Of a stretch of 64,000 bases of DNA, positions 51,401-58,829 are shown in pieces. The notes below the pieces were generated by a model that was given only the letters and a program-made list of their open reading frames with translations, was not told where the DNA came from and made no database searches. The position numbers were made by a program, and so were the translations under genes. The stretch comes from Pseudomonas vranovensis DSM 16006 (GTDB lineage: Bacteria > Pseudomonadota > Gammaproteobacteria > Pseudomonadales > Pseudomonadaceae): NCBI RefSeq assembly GCF_000425805.1, contig NZ_KE384459.1, positions 125,149-189,148 on the forward strand, written 5' to 3'. The stretch's first letter is position 1, and the number at the start of each line of letters is the position of its first letter.

Positions 51401-51531
51401 TGATCGGCGGCATGCTCAGCGCAACGCTCGCCGTGGTGTTCGTACCGGTGTTCTTCGTGGTGGTGATGCGCCTGACCGGCAAGCGCCGGACCCGATTGCA
51501 GCAACCGCAAGCGGCGACTGACCCGCAGTAA
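48403..51531 (+). CDS. RND multidrug efflux transporter (HAE-1 family)
   Basis: A 1042-residue inner-membrane pump with 12 helices and two large periplasmic loops. Diagnostic segments are MPQFFIDRPVFAWVVALFILLAGALAI at the N-terminus, GTNPDLAQVDVQNRL, proton-relay GILVDDAIVVVENVERIM in helix 4 (two Asp), FLPTEDQGY and the second-half GLSAKNAILIIEFAK (Lys) in helix 10. It resembles AcrB/MexB drug pumps rather than metal pumps (CusA/CzcA). Co-transcribed with the membrane-fusion lipoprotein; control by the divergent RstAB-like system is probable. Confidence 0.94.
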   Translation: MPQFFIDRPVFAWVVALFILLAGALAIPQLPVAQYPDVAPPQVEIYAIYPGASAQTVDESVVSLIEEELNGADNLLYFSSQSSLGSATITATFEPGTNPDLAQVDVQNRLKVVESRLPRPVIQQGLQVEKVSTGFLLMVTLTAEDGSLDEVTLSDFLARNVMNEIRRLKGVGKAQLYGSERAMRIWLDSQKLIGFNLTPDDVNEAIAAQNAQVAPGSIGNLPGTGTQEITANVVIRGQLSTVQEFSDIVLRANPDGSRVTIGDVARVEIGSQEYQYGTRLNGKPTSAFSVKLSPGANAMETATLVRDKLAELSRYLPPGSKFDIPYDTSPFVKVSIQQVITTLLEAMALVFAVMFLFLQNIRYTLIPTLVVPVALAGTFAAMLALGFSVNVLTLFGMVLAIGILVDDAIVVVENVERIMSEEGLSPRDATKKAMGQITGAIVGITLVLVAVFLPMAFMQGSVGVIYQQFSVSMAVSILFSAFLALSLTPALCATLLKPIAKGEHHEKRGFFGWFNRRFESLTNGYQRWVIQALKRSGRYLMVYAVLLAGLVYGFSQLPSSFLPTEDQGYTITDIQLPPGASRARTELVAAQIEAHNATEPGVGNTTLILGFSFSGEGQNAALGFTTLKDWSKRGADDSAQAIADRANAAFSQFKDAIAYSVLPPPVDGLGTSSGFEFRLQDRSGLGHAALMAARDQLLANAEKSPMLINVRESALAESPQVQLEVDRKQANALGVSFADIGNVLNTAVGSNYVNDFPNQGRMQRVVVQAEGDQRSQVEDLLKMHVRNSSGKMVPLAAFVQAKWITGPVQLTRYNGYPAVAVSGEPAPGFSSGQAMEEIQRLVDQLPPGMGLEWTGLSLQERLSGAQAPMLMALSLLVVFLCLAALYESWSIPTSVLLVVPLGVLGAVIAVSLRGMPNDVFFKVGLITLIGLSAKNAILIIEFAKSLVDEGHDLIDATVQAARLRLRPIVMTSLAFILGVVPLAIATGASSASQQAIGTGVIGGMLSATLAVVFVPVFFVVVMRLTGKRRTRLQQPQAATDPQ

Positions 51532-51591
51532 TCTGGACAGGCGGCGGCGTGCATGGGAAGGTAATTGGCTGATCTTGCCAGGAACCCTTTC

Positions 51592-52167
51592 ATGACACCC
51601 GCCGCCCCTGCCTTCTCCATTCTGTTGCTCGCTGGTGGCCGAGGCCTGCGCATGGGCGGCCAGGACAAAGGCCTGCTGGCCTGGCACGGTACACCGCTGA
51701 TTGCCCATGTCCAGGCGGTGGTTCGGCCGTTGACCGACGACCTGATCATTTCCTGCAACCGCAACCTTGAACAATACCGGCCCTATGCCGATAAACTGGT
51801 CTGCGACCCTGAGGCGGATTTCCCCGGCCCCATGGCCGGGGTATTGGCAGGCCTTGCCGCCGCCCGTCACCCGTGGCTGCTGGTACTGGCGTGCGATGCG
51901 CCGCAGATCGACACGGCGCTGGTACTTGAGTTACGGGCAAAGGCCTTTGAACACCAGCAAGCATGCATGGTGCGCCAGGGTGGATACTGGCAACCGATGT
52001 TCAGTGTGATACCCAAGGCCCTTGCCGGTGATCTTCAACAGCGCTGGCAGCAGGGTGAGCGCAGCCTGCAACGGGCACTGCTGGCGCATCCGGTGCAAGC
52101 GCTGGAGTGTGCCGACGACGATGCGCGGTTGTGCAACTTCAACTCGCCGGAATTTCTGCAGCGCTGA
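51592..52167 (+). CDS. mobA: Molybdenum cofactor guanylyltransferase
   Basis: A 191-residue cytosolic enzyme that transfers GMP from GTP to Mo-molybdopterin to form the guanine dinucleotide cofactor. It shows the nucleotide-binding LLLAGGRGLRMGGQDKGLLAW, the DLIISCNRN segment, the PGPMAGVLAGL motif and LACDAPQID with the metal-binding Asp. AGGAA precedes the chosen ATG. It lies 60 bp behind the RND pump without a visible terminator and has no other molybdenum genes nearby. Confidence 0.94.
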   Translation: MTPAAPAFSILLLAGGRGLRMGGQDKGLLAWHGTPLIAHVQAVVRPLTDDLIISCNRNLEQYRPYADKLVCDPEADFPGPMAGVLAGLAAARHPWLLVLACDAPQIDTALVLELRAKAFEHQQACMVRQGGYWQPMFSVIPKALAGDLQQRWQQGERSLQRALLAHPVQALECADDDARLCNFNSPEFLQR

Positions 52168-52186
52168 CCCGACGCCGCACAGGTGC

Positions 52187-52229
52187 GTGTAGCCGCTGGC
52201 GTCAGCCTGCGATCGGCCGCGCAGCGGCC
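52187..52229 (+). repeat. REP-type palindromic element, copy B
   Basis: Contains GTGTAGCCGCTGGCGTCAGC followed by CTGCGATCGGCC and a GGCCGC-GCA-GCGGCC hairpin. It matches copy A (11566-11600) in inverted orientation. It fills the gap between convergent mobA and marR. Confidence 0.8.
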
Positions 52230-52256
52230 ATGGTTCCCTTACCGTCCGCAACCCGC

Positions 52257-52685
52257 TCAACGCAAGCGCGAGCGAATCCGGTGACACACGTTCAGCACCT
52301 GCTGCACCTCACTCTCGCCAAGGTCGATCTTGCACGCCATGTTGCTGAACACCTTGGCCGCCTCGGCCTTGAGCTCACGGCCCTTGTCAGTGAGCAACAG
52401 GTTGCGCCGACGACGGTCGGTCGGGTCAAGGTAGACAGTGATGAAGCCGTTGTCGGCCAGGCGCTTGACGATGGGCGTCAAGGTCCCCAGGTCGAACAGC
52501 GTCAGCTCGCTCAGGGCACTGATCGAGACATCATCCTTGCCCCACAACCCGGCCATCACCAGCAGTTGCGGATAGGTAACACCGCGTTTCCTGAGCGGCT
52601 CGGCATAGTCGCGTACCATGGCGTTTGCTGTGGAATACAGCGAAAAGCACAGCATTTTGTCGAAGTCGAACGTTGGGTCAAGCAT
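52257..52685 (-). CDS. MarR-family transcriptional regulator
   Basis: A 142-residue winged-helix regulator with the MarR layout: FSLYSTANAMVRDYAEPLRKRGVTYPQLLVMAGLW, helix-turn-helix around VSISALSELTLFDLGTLTPIVKRLADNGFI and wing LDPTDRRRRNLLLTDKG. It resembles the OhrR/organic-hydroperoxide branch in general form, but the N-terminal reactive Cys of OhrR is at LCFSLYST, so redox sensing is possible. GGAGG precedes the ATG, which overlaps the HemE-like gene by 8 bp. Last gene of the six-gene decarboxylase-ACP operon and its probable regulator, perhaps via the palindrome upstream of the first gene. Confidence 0.9.
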   Translation of the reverse strand: MLDPTFDFDKMLCFSLYSTANAMVRDYAEPLRKRGVTYPQLLVMAGLWGKDDVSISALSELTLFDLGTLTPIVKRLADNGFITVYLDPTDRRRRNLLLTDKGRELKAEAAKVFSNMACKIDLGESEVQQVLNVCHRIRSRLR

Positions 52686-53763
52686 GCACACCTCCTTTGA
52701 CCTGGCTGTACGCATGCACTGCATCCACCACTACCGCCAGGGCCTGCGGTGGGGTCGAAGGCAATATGTTCTGCCCCAGGTTGAACACGTGCCCGGTCCC
52801 CGCACAGGCAGGACCGAAGGCCTGCAGCGTGCGCTGCACTCCCCGGCGGATACAAGCCTCATCGCCCAGTAGCACGGCTGGATCAAGATTGCCCTGCAGG
52901 GCCACCGTGTTGCCCACCAGTTGCCGCGCCATGCCCAGGTCGTAGCTGGCATCAAGGCCCAGGCAATCGGCACCGCTCTGGGCCGTCTCCACCAACCACT
53001 GGCTGGCTCCGCGGGTATAGAGGATGGACGGCACGCGGTGCCCGTGCTGACTCTTGTGGAGCCGCGCAAGTACTTCACGGGCATAGAACAGCGAAAAGCG
53101 TTGGTACATGCCATTGGCCAACGCCCCGGCAAATGGATCAAGCAACATCACGGCCTGGGCTCCGCTTTCGATCTGCGCGTTCAGCGAGGCTGCCACAGCC
53201 TGGCTGGTGGTCAACAACAGTCGGTGGAGCAGTTCCGGGCGCCGATAGAGCATCCGCTTGATCAGCTGGAAATCACCCGGTGGCCCACCTTCCACCATGT
53301 AGCAGGCCAGGCTCCAGGGGTTGCCGGCAACGCCGATCAACGGCACTTTGCCCTCCAGCGCCCGACGCGACTGCGCCACCGACTGGTAGAGGTATTCCTG
53401 GGCCCGGGGATCCGGTACACGCAAGCGCTGAATGGCTTTTTCATCGCGCAACGGATGACGCAACCGTGGCGTCTCGCCATGGACGAAGTACAACCCCAGC
53501 CCCATGGCATCGGCCAGGGTAAGGATGTCGGTGGTCACCACTGCCGCATCCAGACTCAGGTACCGAAACGGCTGCAGTGTAGCCTCGGTGGTGTAGTCAG
53601 GTTGCTTGAGCAACGACAGGTAGCAACCGGCCTTTGCCCGCAGCAAGCGATACTCGGGCAAAGGATGACCGGCCTGCCCCATCAGCCACACCGGCGTGTG
53701 TAGCGTCGGCTGACGCAGCAAGGCCTTGATGAAGGAATTATTGTGCAAGGACGGGTAACTCAT
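52678..53763 (-). CDS. HemE (uroporphyrinogen decarboxylase) paralog lacking key catalytic residues
   Basis: A 361-residue protein with the full UroD fold and length (VWLMGQAGHPLPEYR, TTDILTLADAMGLGL, GVAGNPWSLACYMVEGG, GNLDPAVLLG). However, the two substrate-carboxylate arginines of the MRQAGRY motif are Gly29 and His33, the Ser of FDSWAG is Pro210, and the His of FNLGHGI is Gln331. Asp79 (pyrrole binding) and Tyr155 remain. It is therefore unlikely to decarboxylate uroporphyrinogen III efficiently, and a new substrate is likely. It lies between rpe-like and marR genes in a decarboxylase-ACP operon; the housekeeping hemE is expected elsewhere. Confidence 0.85.
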   Translation of the reverse strand: MSYPSLHNNSFIKALLRQPTLHTPVWLMGQAGHPLPEYRLLRAKAGCYLSLLKQPDYTTEATLQPFRYLSLDAAVVTTDILTLADAMGLGLYFVHGETPRLRHPLRDEKAIQRLRVPDPRAQEYLYQSVAQSRRALEGKVPLIGVAGNPWSLACYMVEGGPPGDFQLIKRMLYRRPELLHRLLLTTSQAVAASLNAQIESGAQAVMLLDPFAGALANGMYQRFSLFYAREVLARLHKSQHGHRVPSILYTRGASQWLVETAQSGADCLGLDASYDLGMARQLVGNTVALQGNLDPAVLLGDEACIRRGVQRTLQAFGPACAGTGHVFNLGQNILPSTPPQALAVVVDAVHAYSQVKGGVHA

Positions 53764-53798
53764 GCTGGATTCGCGAGAATCGTTGGAAAGACCGCCTG

Positions 53799-54482
53799 TC
53801 AGAGGCGGCTGGGTACAGCATTGGCCATTTCGCGGCGCAAGGCCGAGATCGTGGCACAGTAGTCGGTCTGGGCAAAAATCGCCGTGCCGGCAACAAACAT
53901 GTCGGCACCGGCCGCTGCGACCTGGCCGATGGTCTCGAGGTTGACTCCGCCATCAACTTCCAGGCGAATGTCACGACCGCTGTCGTCGATCAGCTTGCGC
54001 GCCGCGGCTATCTTGGGCAACACCTGGGGGATGAAACGCTGGCCACCAAATCCGGGGTTGACCGACATCAGCAAGATCAGGTCGAGTCGATCCAGCAGGT
54101 AATGAGCGGCGTCCAGGGTACTGGCTGGGTTGAACACCAGGCCCACCTTGCATCCCAGGTCTTTTATCAGCTGCACCGAGCGGTCCAGGTGCTGCGTTGC
54201 CTCAGGGTGGATGGAAATATAATCGGCACCGGCCTCGGCAAAGGCCTGAATCAGGCTGTCCACCGGCGACACCATCAGATGTACATCGATCGGCGCGGTA
54301 ATACCGTAGCGGCGCAAGGCCTTGCAGAACTGCGGCCCCATGGTCAGGTTGGGTACATAGTGGTTGTCCATCACATCGATATGGATGACATCAGCACCGG
54401 CGGCCAGCACTTGCTCGACTTCTTCACCCAAACGGGCGAAATCGGCCGCCAGAATCGAAGGTGCAATCCAGAACTCTTTCAC
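53799..54482 (-). CDS. Ribulose-phosphate 3-epimerase, cluster copy
   Basis: A 227-residue TIM-barrel enzyme with all Rpe signatures: IAPSILAADFARLGEE, HIDVMDNHYVPNLTMGP, DVHLMVSPVD, MSVNPGFGGQRFIP and LEVDGGVNLETIGQVAAAGADMFVAGTAIF. The metal-site His/Asp residues are intact, so it should interconvert ribulose- and xylulose-5-phosphate or a similar sugar phosphate. It starts at GTG with GGAG nine bases upstream. In pseudomonads the housekeeping rpe is usually beside gph and trpE; its presence here in a biosynthetic-type operon suggests a dedicated copy supplying a pentose phosphate, or acting on a related substrate. Confidence 0.9.
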   Translation of the reverse strand: MKEFWIAPSILAADFARLGEEVEQVLAAGADVIHIDVMDNHYVPNLTMGPQFCKALRRYGITAPIDVHLMVSPVDSLIQAFAEAGADYISIHPEATQHLDRSVQLIKDLGCKVGLVFNPASTLDAAHYLLDRLDLILLMSVNPGFGGQRFIPQVLPKIAAARKLIDDSGRDIRLEVDGGVNLETIGQVAAAGADMFVAGTAIFAQTDYCATISALRREMANAVPSRL

Positions 54483-54494
54483 GCGCGTACTCCA

Positions 54495-55421
54495 TTACTC
54501 ATTGACTAATCGTTGCAACAACCCGGACGCCCCCTGCCCCAGTGCAGCGCTGATCTGGGCTATCAACGCAGGCCTGGGTGCATCGAGGTGGAAGTGATGT
54601 CCGCCGTCATGCCAGTGCACCCGGGTATTGAGTGGCAAGGCGTGCCTGCGTTGTTCAAATTGGCTGCCTGCAAACAGTCCCTGGCGTCCAAGCAGCAGGT
54701 GCAGCGGGCAGGTGATTTGTTGCAAGAACTCACAGGCCTGGCGCTCCGTCAGTGGCAGGAGCTCAGGCAGTACCAGCCGCGGATCATGCCGCCAGCGGTA
54801 GCCGTGCCCCAGGTTGATCAGGTCGCGCATCGCCAGCAACCGGGCGCCTTCTGCACTGAGGCTGCCATTGATGCTATTGCGTCGTTCGGTGATAGCCGCT
54901 TCCAGGCTGCTGAATCGAGCTTCTTCCGGGCCGCTGAAACCGTGCAGGCGCGTACGTAATGCCAGGCGCAACAACCGTTGGGCCTTGCGCAGGTGCTCGA
55001 CCGTGCTGCCTTCGGGCACCGCAAAGGGCGCTCCCATCCCATCGATGAATACCATGCTGTCGATAGTGCGATTCATGGCTGCAAGAATCGACGCCACGCC
55101 GGTACCCATGGAGTGGCCGAGCACTGAAAAACGCTTCCAGCCCAGGCTTTCGACCAAGGCGTTCATATCGTCGGCGTGCTCCCACAGGTAATAGCCACTA
55201 TCGGCGCGCCGGTGTTCGGAGCGACCGTGGCCGGCAAGATCCGGGGCCACCACAAAATGGTCATGCAACAGGGGCGCGATACGCTCGAAGGAGGCTGCAT
55301 TGTCCAGCCAGCCATGCAGGGCAAGTACTGGATGGGCATCTTGATTGCCCCAGGTGCGCAAGGCGAAGTGGTTGCCGTTGACGTCCAGCGATTGATCGCG
55401 GCCTCGATTGCCCAGACTCAT
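54495..55421 (-). CDS. Alpha/beta hydrolase
   Basis: A 308-residue cytosolic hydrolase. The nucleophile elbow is GHSMG (Ser104), the oxyanion segment is LALHGWLDNAASF and the catalytic His is in DGGHHFHLD near residue 280. APDLAGHGRSEHR is typical of this family. It could release or transfer an acyl group from the ACP domain encoded two genes upstream (type II thioesterase-like) or hydrolyse an ester intermediate. GAGGAAGG precedes the ATG. Its stop lies 12 bp before the rpe-like start, so it is in the same operon. Confidence 0.88.
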   Translation of the reverse strand: MSLGNRGRDQSLDVNGNHFALRTWGNQDAHPVLALHGWLDNAASFERIAPLLHDHFVVAPDLAGHGRSEHRRADSGYYLWEHADDMNALVESLGWKRFSVLGHSMGTGVASILAAMNRTIDSMVFIDGMGAPFAVPEGSTVEHLRKAQRLLRLALRTRLHGFSGPEEARFSSLEAAITERRNSINGSLSAEGARLLAMRDLINLGHGYRWRHDPRLVLPELLPLTERQACEFLQQITCPLHLLLGRQGLFAGSQFEQRRHALPLNTRVHWHDGGHHFHLDAPRPALIAQISAALGQGASGLLQRLVNE

Positions 55422-55458
55422 GGATTGACCTTCCTCAGTGATCGCGCGTTGCGACAGC

Positions 55459-57036
55459 TCATCCCGCCACCGCCAGCTGTGTGTTGCAAGCCATGCGCTG
55501 CAACTGCTGGAGGTCGAACTTGCCATTGGCGGTGCGCGGCAGGCTACTTTCAATGGTGATCGACAGAGGTACCTTGTGAGCTTCGAGGCCCTGCCGGCAT
55601 CGTTCGAGCACCTGAGCGACCGTCAACTGCGAACCTTGGGCCAGGGTGACGAAGGCCCACAGCCCTTCACCGACCGCTGCATGGTCGACGCCAACCACCG
55701 CGGCGGCCTCGATACCGTCGATGGCGTAGAGGTACCCTTCCACTTCACTGGGACTGACTTTCATGCCACGGGACTTGATCATGTGATCCATACGACCACG
55801 GAAATACAAGTAACCGTCCTCATCCAGGCTGCAGTAGTCACCGGTGTACAACACGCTTTCGCCCGGATAGCGTCCAGGCTTGAGCTTGAGCGCCGTGGCC
55901 GCAGGATTGCGCCAGTAGCCCGCCATCACCGTGGCCCCGCGAATCACCAACTGACCGACCTGATGTGGCTCGTCGATGAGCCGGTCCTCATCGTCCACCA
56001 GCCACAGCTCGGTGTTGGGGATGGCAATACCGACACTCCCGGGCTTGCTGTCGATGTCTTCCGGAGGCAGGTAGGTGCAGCGTTTGCATTCGGTCAGACC
56101 GTACATGGAGTAGATCTGTGCCTGGGGGAACAGCGCTTTCATCTGCGCGATATGCGGCGCCTTGAGGGCCGCACCGGTATTGGTGACCATGCGCACGTCG
56201 GGGAAGATCGCCTCGCGCTTGCGCGCATACTCATGCAACAGCACCAGCATGGTCGGTACGAAGGGGATCACCGTGACCTGGTACTGGCGAATCTTCTTGA
56301 TCAGGAAGATCGGCCAGGTAAATTCCTTTTCCAGCACCAGCGTGGCACCGGCGCTCATGGCCATGATCATCTGGTACAGCCCGTAGTCGAACGACAGCGG
56401 CAACGAGCACAACACATTGTCGGTCTCGTTGTAGCCCAGATAAGTGTGCAGGGAACCGAGTGCTGCCAGCATGTTGCGGTGGGTCAGCATCACGCCCTTG
56501 GGCATCCCGGTCGACCCCGAGGTGTAGATGATGGCCGCCAGGTCCAGGTCCAGGTTGCCACTTGGCAGCGGTACGCCTGCCCCCTGGCCCAGCAGGCTTT
56601 CAAAGGTTTGAACGTGCGTCGAGCCGGCCTCGCCGTCGAGCAACACGATGAGCTTGAGGTGGCTGAGTCGCGCCGTGTCAGCCCGCAAGCTGGTCAATTT
56701 TTCGGAAGTCGTGATCAGCACCGAGGCTTCAGCATCGCGAACGATGTAGTCAAGGCTGTCGGCAAGCGTTTCGAGCCCCACATTGACGACCACACCCCCC
56801 GCCTTGAGCACACCCCAGAACGCACAGACCGTTTCTACCCGGTTGCCCAGGCACAGCACCACCCTGTCCTGGCGCTGCAGGCCGTTGACCTGCAAGCCCG
56901 CCGCCAGCCTGGCACTGGCCTCGTCGAGCTGGGCATAGGTGTAGGTTTCATCGGCATAGATGATCGCGGCCTTGTCCGGATGCTGTCCGTTGCGTGCTTC
57001 CAGTACATCCTGCAGCAGCACTTCAGACGCCTTCAT
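55459..57036 (-). CDS. AMP-dependent acyl/amino-acid ligase
   Basis: A 525-residue ANL-family adenylating enzyme. The P-loop AAIIYTSGSTGMPKGVMLTHRN, the SMYGLTECKRCTYLP substrate/ATP motif, YTGDYCSLDEDGYLYFRGRMDHMIKSRGMKVSPSEVEGYL and a C-terminal PRTANGKFDL catalytic lysine are all present. It overlaps by 14 bp the gene for a decarboxylase-ACP fusion, so its most likely job is to load an amino or other carboxylic acid onto that ACP, as stand-alone ligases such as VinN do. GAGGTG precedes the ATG. The substrate cannot be predicted by eye. Confidence 0.9.
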   Translation of the reverse strand: MKASEVLLQDVLEARNGQHPDKAAIIYADETYTYAQLDEASARLAAGLQVNGLQRQDRVVLCLGNRVETVCAFWGVLKAGGVVVNVGLETLADSLDYIVRDAEASVLITTSEKLTSLRADTARLSHLKLIVLLDGEAGSTHVQTFESLLGQGAGVPLPSGNLDLDLAAIIYTSGSTGMPKGVMLTHRNMLAALGSLHTYLGYNETDNVLCSLPLSFDYGLYQMIMAMSAGATLVLEKEFTWPIFLIKKIRQYQVTVIPFVPTMLVLLHEYARKREAIFPDVRMVTNTGAALKAPHIAQMKALFPQAQIYSMYGLTECKRCTYLPPEDIDSKPGSVGIAIPNTELWLVDDEDRLIDEPHQVGQLVIRGATVMAGYWRNPAATALKLKPGRYPGESVLYTGDYCSLDEDGYLYFRGRMDHMIKSRGMKVSPSEVEGYLYAIDGIEAAAVVGVDHAAVGEGLWAFVTLAQGSQLTVAQVLERCRQGLEAHKVPLSITIESSLPRTANGKFDLQQLQRMACNTQLAVAG

Positions 57037-58624
57037 GGTGCACCTCGATAGCCTCCACCGCTCGACGGCCCGTGGGAACCTGTCGGTGAGCGTCGATGTA
57101 GCCAGCCAAGCTCGCCACGGTCTTGAAATGCCCTGGGGTGATGGTGTCGGGGTTGACGAAAAATCCTTCGATGTCGTCCTCCAGGCTTACCAACAGTTCC
57201 ATGGACGTCAGCGAGTCCAGCCCCAGTTCGTCGCGAAGGTGCGAGTCGGCACTGATGGCTACATGCTCCGGAAGGTTCAACACCACCCGCAGGATGTCCG
57301 CCAGTTGGCGTTGGGTCGCCGCCTGGGCAATGGGCATCGGCATTACCTTGCTGACGGTGCCGAGCAGTTCATCAAGCGCCACATCGGCATGGCTGTCGCG
57401 GATTTCCACGGCGCTTTGCCGGGCTCGAGCCAGAAACAGGCGGTTGTGGCTGACCACTACTTCGGCAGGGTGGCCATGGCTGTGGAACAGCGTCGGCGAG
57501 GCCGTGGGCCCATATGCACCCGAGGCCGTCACCGCAAGCAGGTCACCTTCATGCAAGGCCTCCAGCTGGACATCTCGGCCAAGCAGGTCGTCGGGGCTGC
57601 AGAGCGGCCCGGAGATATGGTACTCACGCAGCGGTCCGCCGTTGTCACCGGTGGCCTTGACGATCCGGAAGTTGCGCTTGAGAACCTGGCCACTGCCGGC
57701 TGCCGCGCCGTGGCAATTGGTACCACCGTCGGTCACAGCGAAGGTCTTGCCGTGGTTTTCCTTGATGTTGTCGACGGTCACCAGCAACGACCCACACTTG
57801 CCGGCAACAAAGCGCCCGGACTCCAGAATGATCCGCGTGCGAGGAAACTCATGATGGAAGGCATTGAACAACGGCGCCAGCAACTGCTTGAGCCTCGCCG
57901 TGTCGAGTTCCTTTTCGTTTTCGTAGTACTTGATACCAAGGCCGCCGCCAACATCGACCATACGCAGGTCCAGGTTGTAGCGGCGGTTCAGGCTGCGATA
58001 CAGCTCCAGAATGTACTCGGCGTTGTCGTACACCGACTGCGCATCGAGGATTTTGGTGCCGTTATAGACATGGATGCCTTTGATCCTGATGTTGGGCAAC
58101 GCCAGGTAGTGGCCGAAGTTGGCCACGGCAGTGTCTTCTTCGATACCGAAATGCGTGGGTCGTCCCCCCATCTTCCATGGAGAGCCCGCGGCGGAAAAAT
58201 TGGGGTTGATCCGAATGGCGACCGGTGCGTCACAGCCCAGCTCGCCCGCCAGGACAGACAACTTGCGCAGTTCGCTCTCAGACTCGACCACGATGGCGAA
58301 CACCCCCACTTCCAGCGCCCGACGATGTTCTTCAGGCTTTTTGTAGGGGCCCAGCAGAATGATGTCCTGGGGCGCAACACCAGCTTTCAGGGCAATTTCC
58401 AGCTCCGCCAGCGAACAGACCTCGGCATTGCCACCGTAAGAGCGGATCAGTTTGACCAGCGACAGGTTCGGGTTGACCTTCAACGCATAGAAGATGTCCA
58501 CACACTCGGGCAACGCATCGCGCAACTCGTTGAAACTGCTGCGTAACACGGCTTCATCGTAGAGGTAGGTGGGTGTCCCGAACGTCGCCTTGGCCTGGAG
58601 TACCAGGTCCTTGGAAAGCTTCAT
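57023..58624 (-). CDS. PLP-dependent (LysA/BtrK-like) decarboxylase fused to an acyl carrier protein
   Basis: A 533-residue fusion. Residues 1-405 form a type III PLP decarboxylase (DAP/ornithine decarboxylase fold) with Lys49 in FYALKVNPN, GGGLGIKYY, ESGRFVAG, Cys342 in GPLCSPDD and Tyr371 in GAYGPTAS, all of which are expected catalytic residues. Residues 430-520 form an ACP with Ser471 in the phosphopantetheine motif ELGLDSLTSMELL. The fusion mimics BtrK plus BtrI of butirosin or VinO plus VinL of vicenistatin, where the amino acid is decarboxylated while bound to the carrier. GGGAG precedes the chosen ATG. First gene of the operon. The true substrate is unknown. Confidence 0.9.
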   Translation of the reverse strand: MKLSKDLVLQAKATFGTPTYLYDEAVLRSSFNELRDALPECVDIFYALKVNPNLSLVKLIRSYGGNAEVCSLAELEIALKAGVAPQDIILLGPYKKPEEHRRALEVGVFAIVVESESELRKLSVLAGELGCDAPVAIRINPNFSAAGSPWKMGGRPTHFGIEEDTAVANFGHYLALPNIRIKGIHVYNGTKILDAQSVYDNAEYILELYRSLNRRYNLDLRMVDVGGGLGIKYYENEKELDTARLKQLLAPLFNAFHHEFPRTRIILESGRFVAGKCGSLLVTVDNIKENHGKTFAVTDGGTNCHGAAAGSGQVLKRNFRIVKATGDNGGPLREYHISGPLCSPDDLLGRDVQLEALHEGDLLAVTASGAYGPTASPTLFHSHGHPAEVVVSHNRLFLARARQSAVEIRDSHADVALDELLGTVSKVMPMPIAQAATQRQLADILRVVLNLPEHVAISADSHLRDELGLDSLTSMELLVSLEDDIEGFFVNPDTITPGHFKTVASLAGYIDAHRQVPTGRRAVEAIEVHHEGV

Positions 58625-58763
58625 CTTATGCTCCCTTCTGTTCTTATAGTCTGCCGCCGCAGCGGCGTCGCCCCATTGTGTAAGCGCCTTCGCACAAACT
58701 CCGTAGCAGTTTGGCTTCATTGCAAATTGCGTATCACTGACACGATCCCTCGCTTCGCGCCTA

Positions 58764-58783
58764 AAACTTTGCGCGCAAAGTTT
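58764..58783. promoter_or_regulatory. Perfect 20-bp palindrome, candidate MarR operator
   Basis: AAACTTTGCG followed directly by CGCAAAGTTT with no spacer; a third half-site AAATTTTGCG starts at 58788. It lies 140 bp before the first gene of the operon whose last gene codes a MarR regulator, and upstream of ccoN on the other strand. Size and symmetry fit MarR-family operators. Confidence 0.6.
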
Positions 58784-58829
58784 GTCGAAATTTTGCGTCC
58801 GGGGTTACGGTGATGTCAAGGTAATTCCA

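Noticed and set aside
48745..51870. Over 1000-codon minus-strand frame opposite the RND pump
   Set aside because: GC-rich coding in a fixed frame leaves the opposite strand open; the pump frame has all family motifs and the shadow has none.
52678..53763. HemE-like gene as a decaying pseudogene
   Set aside because: Full length, no stop or frameshift, conserved structural motifs, and a position inside an operon; specific catalytic changes fit altered function better.
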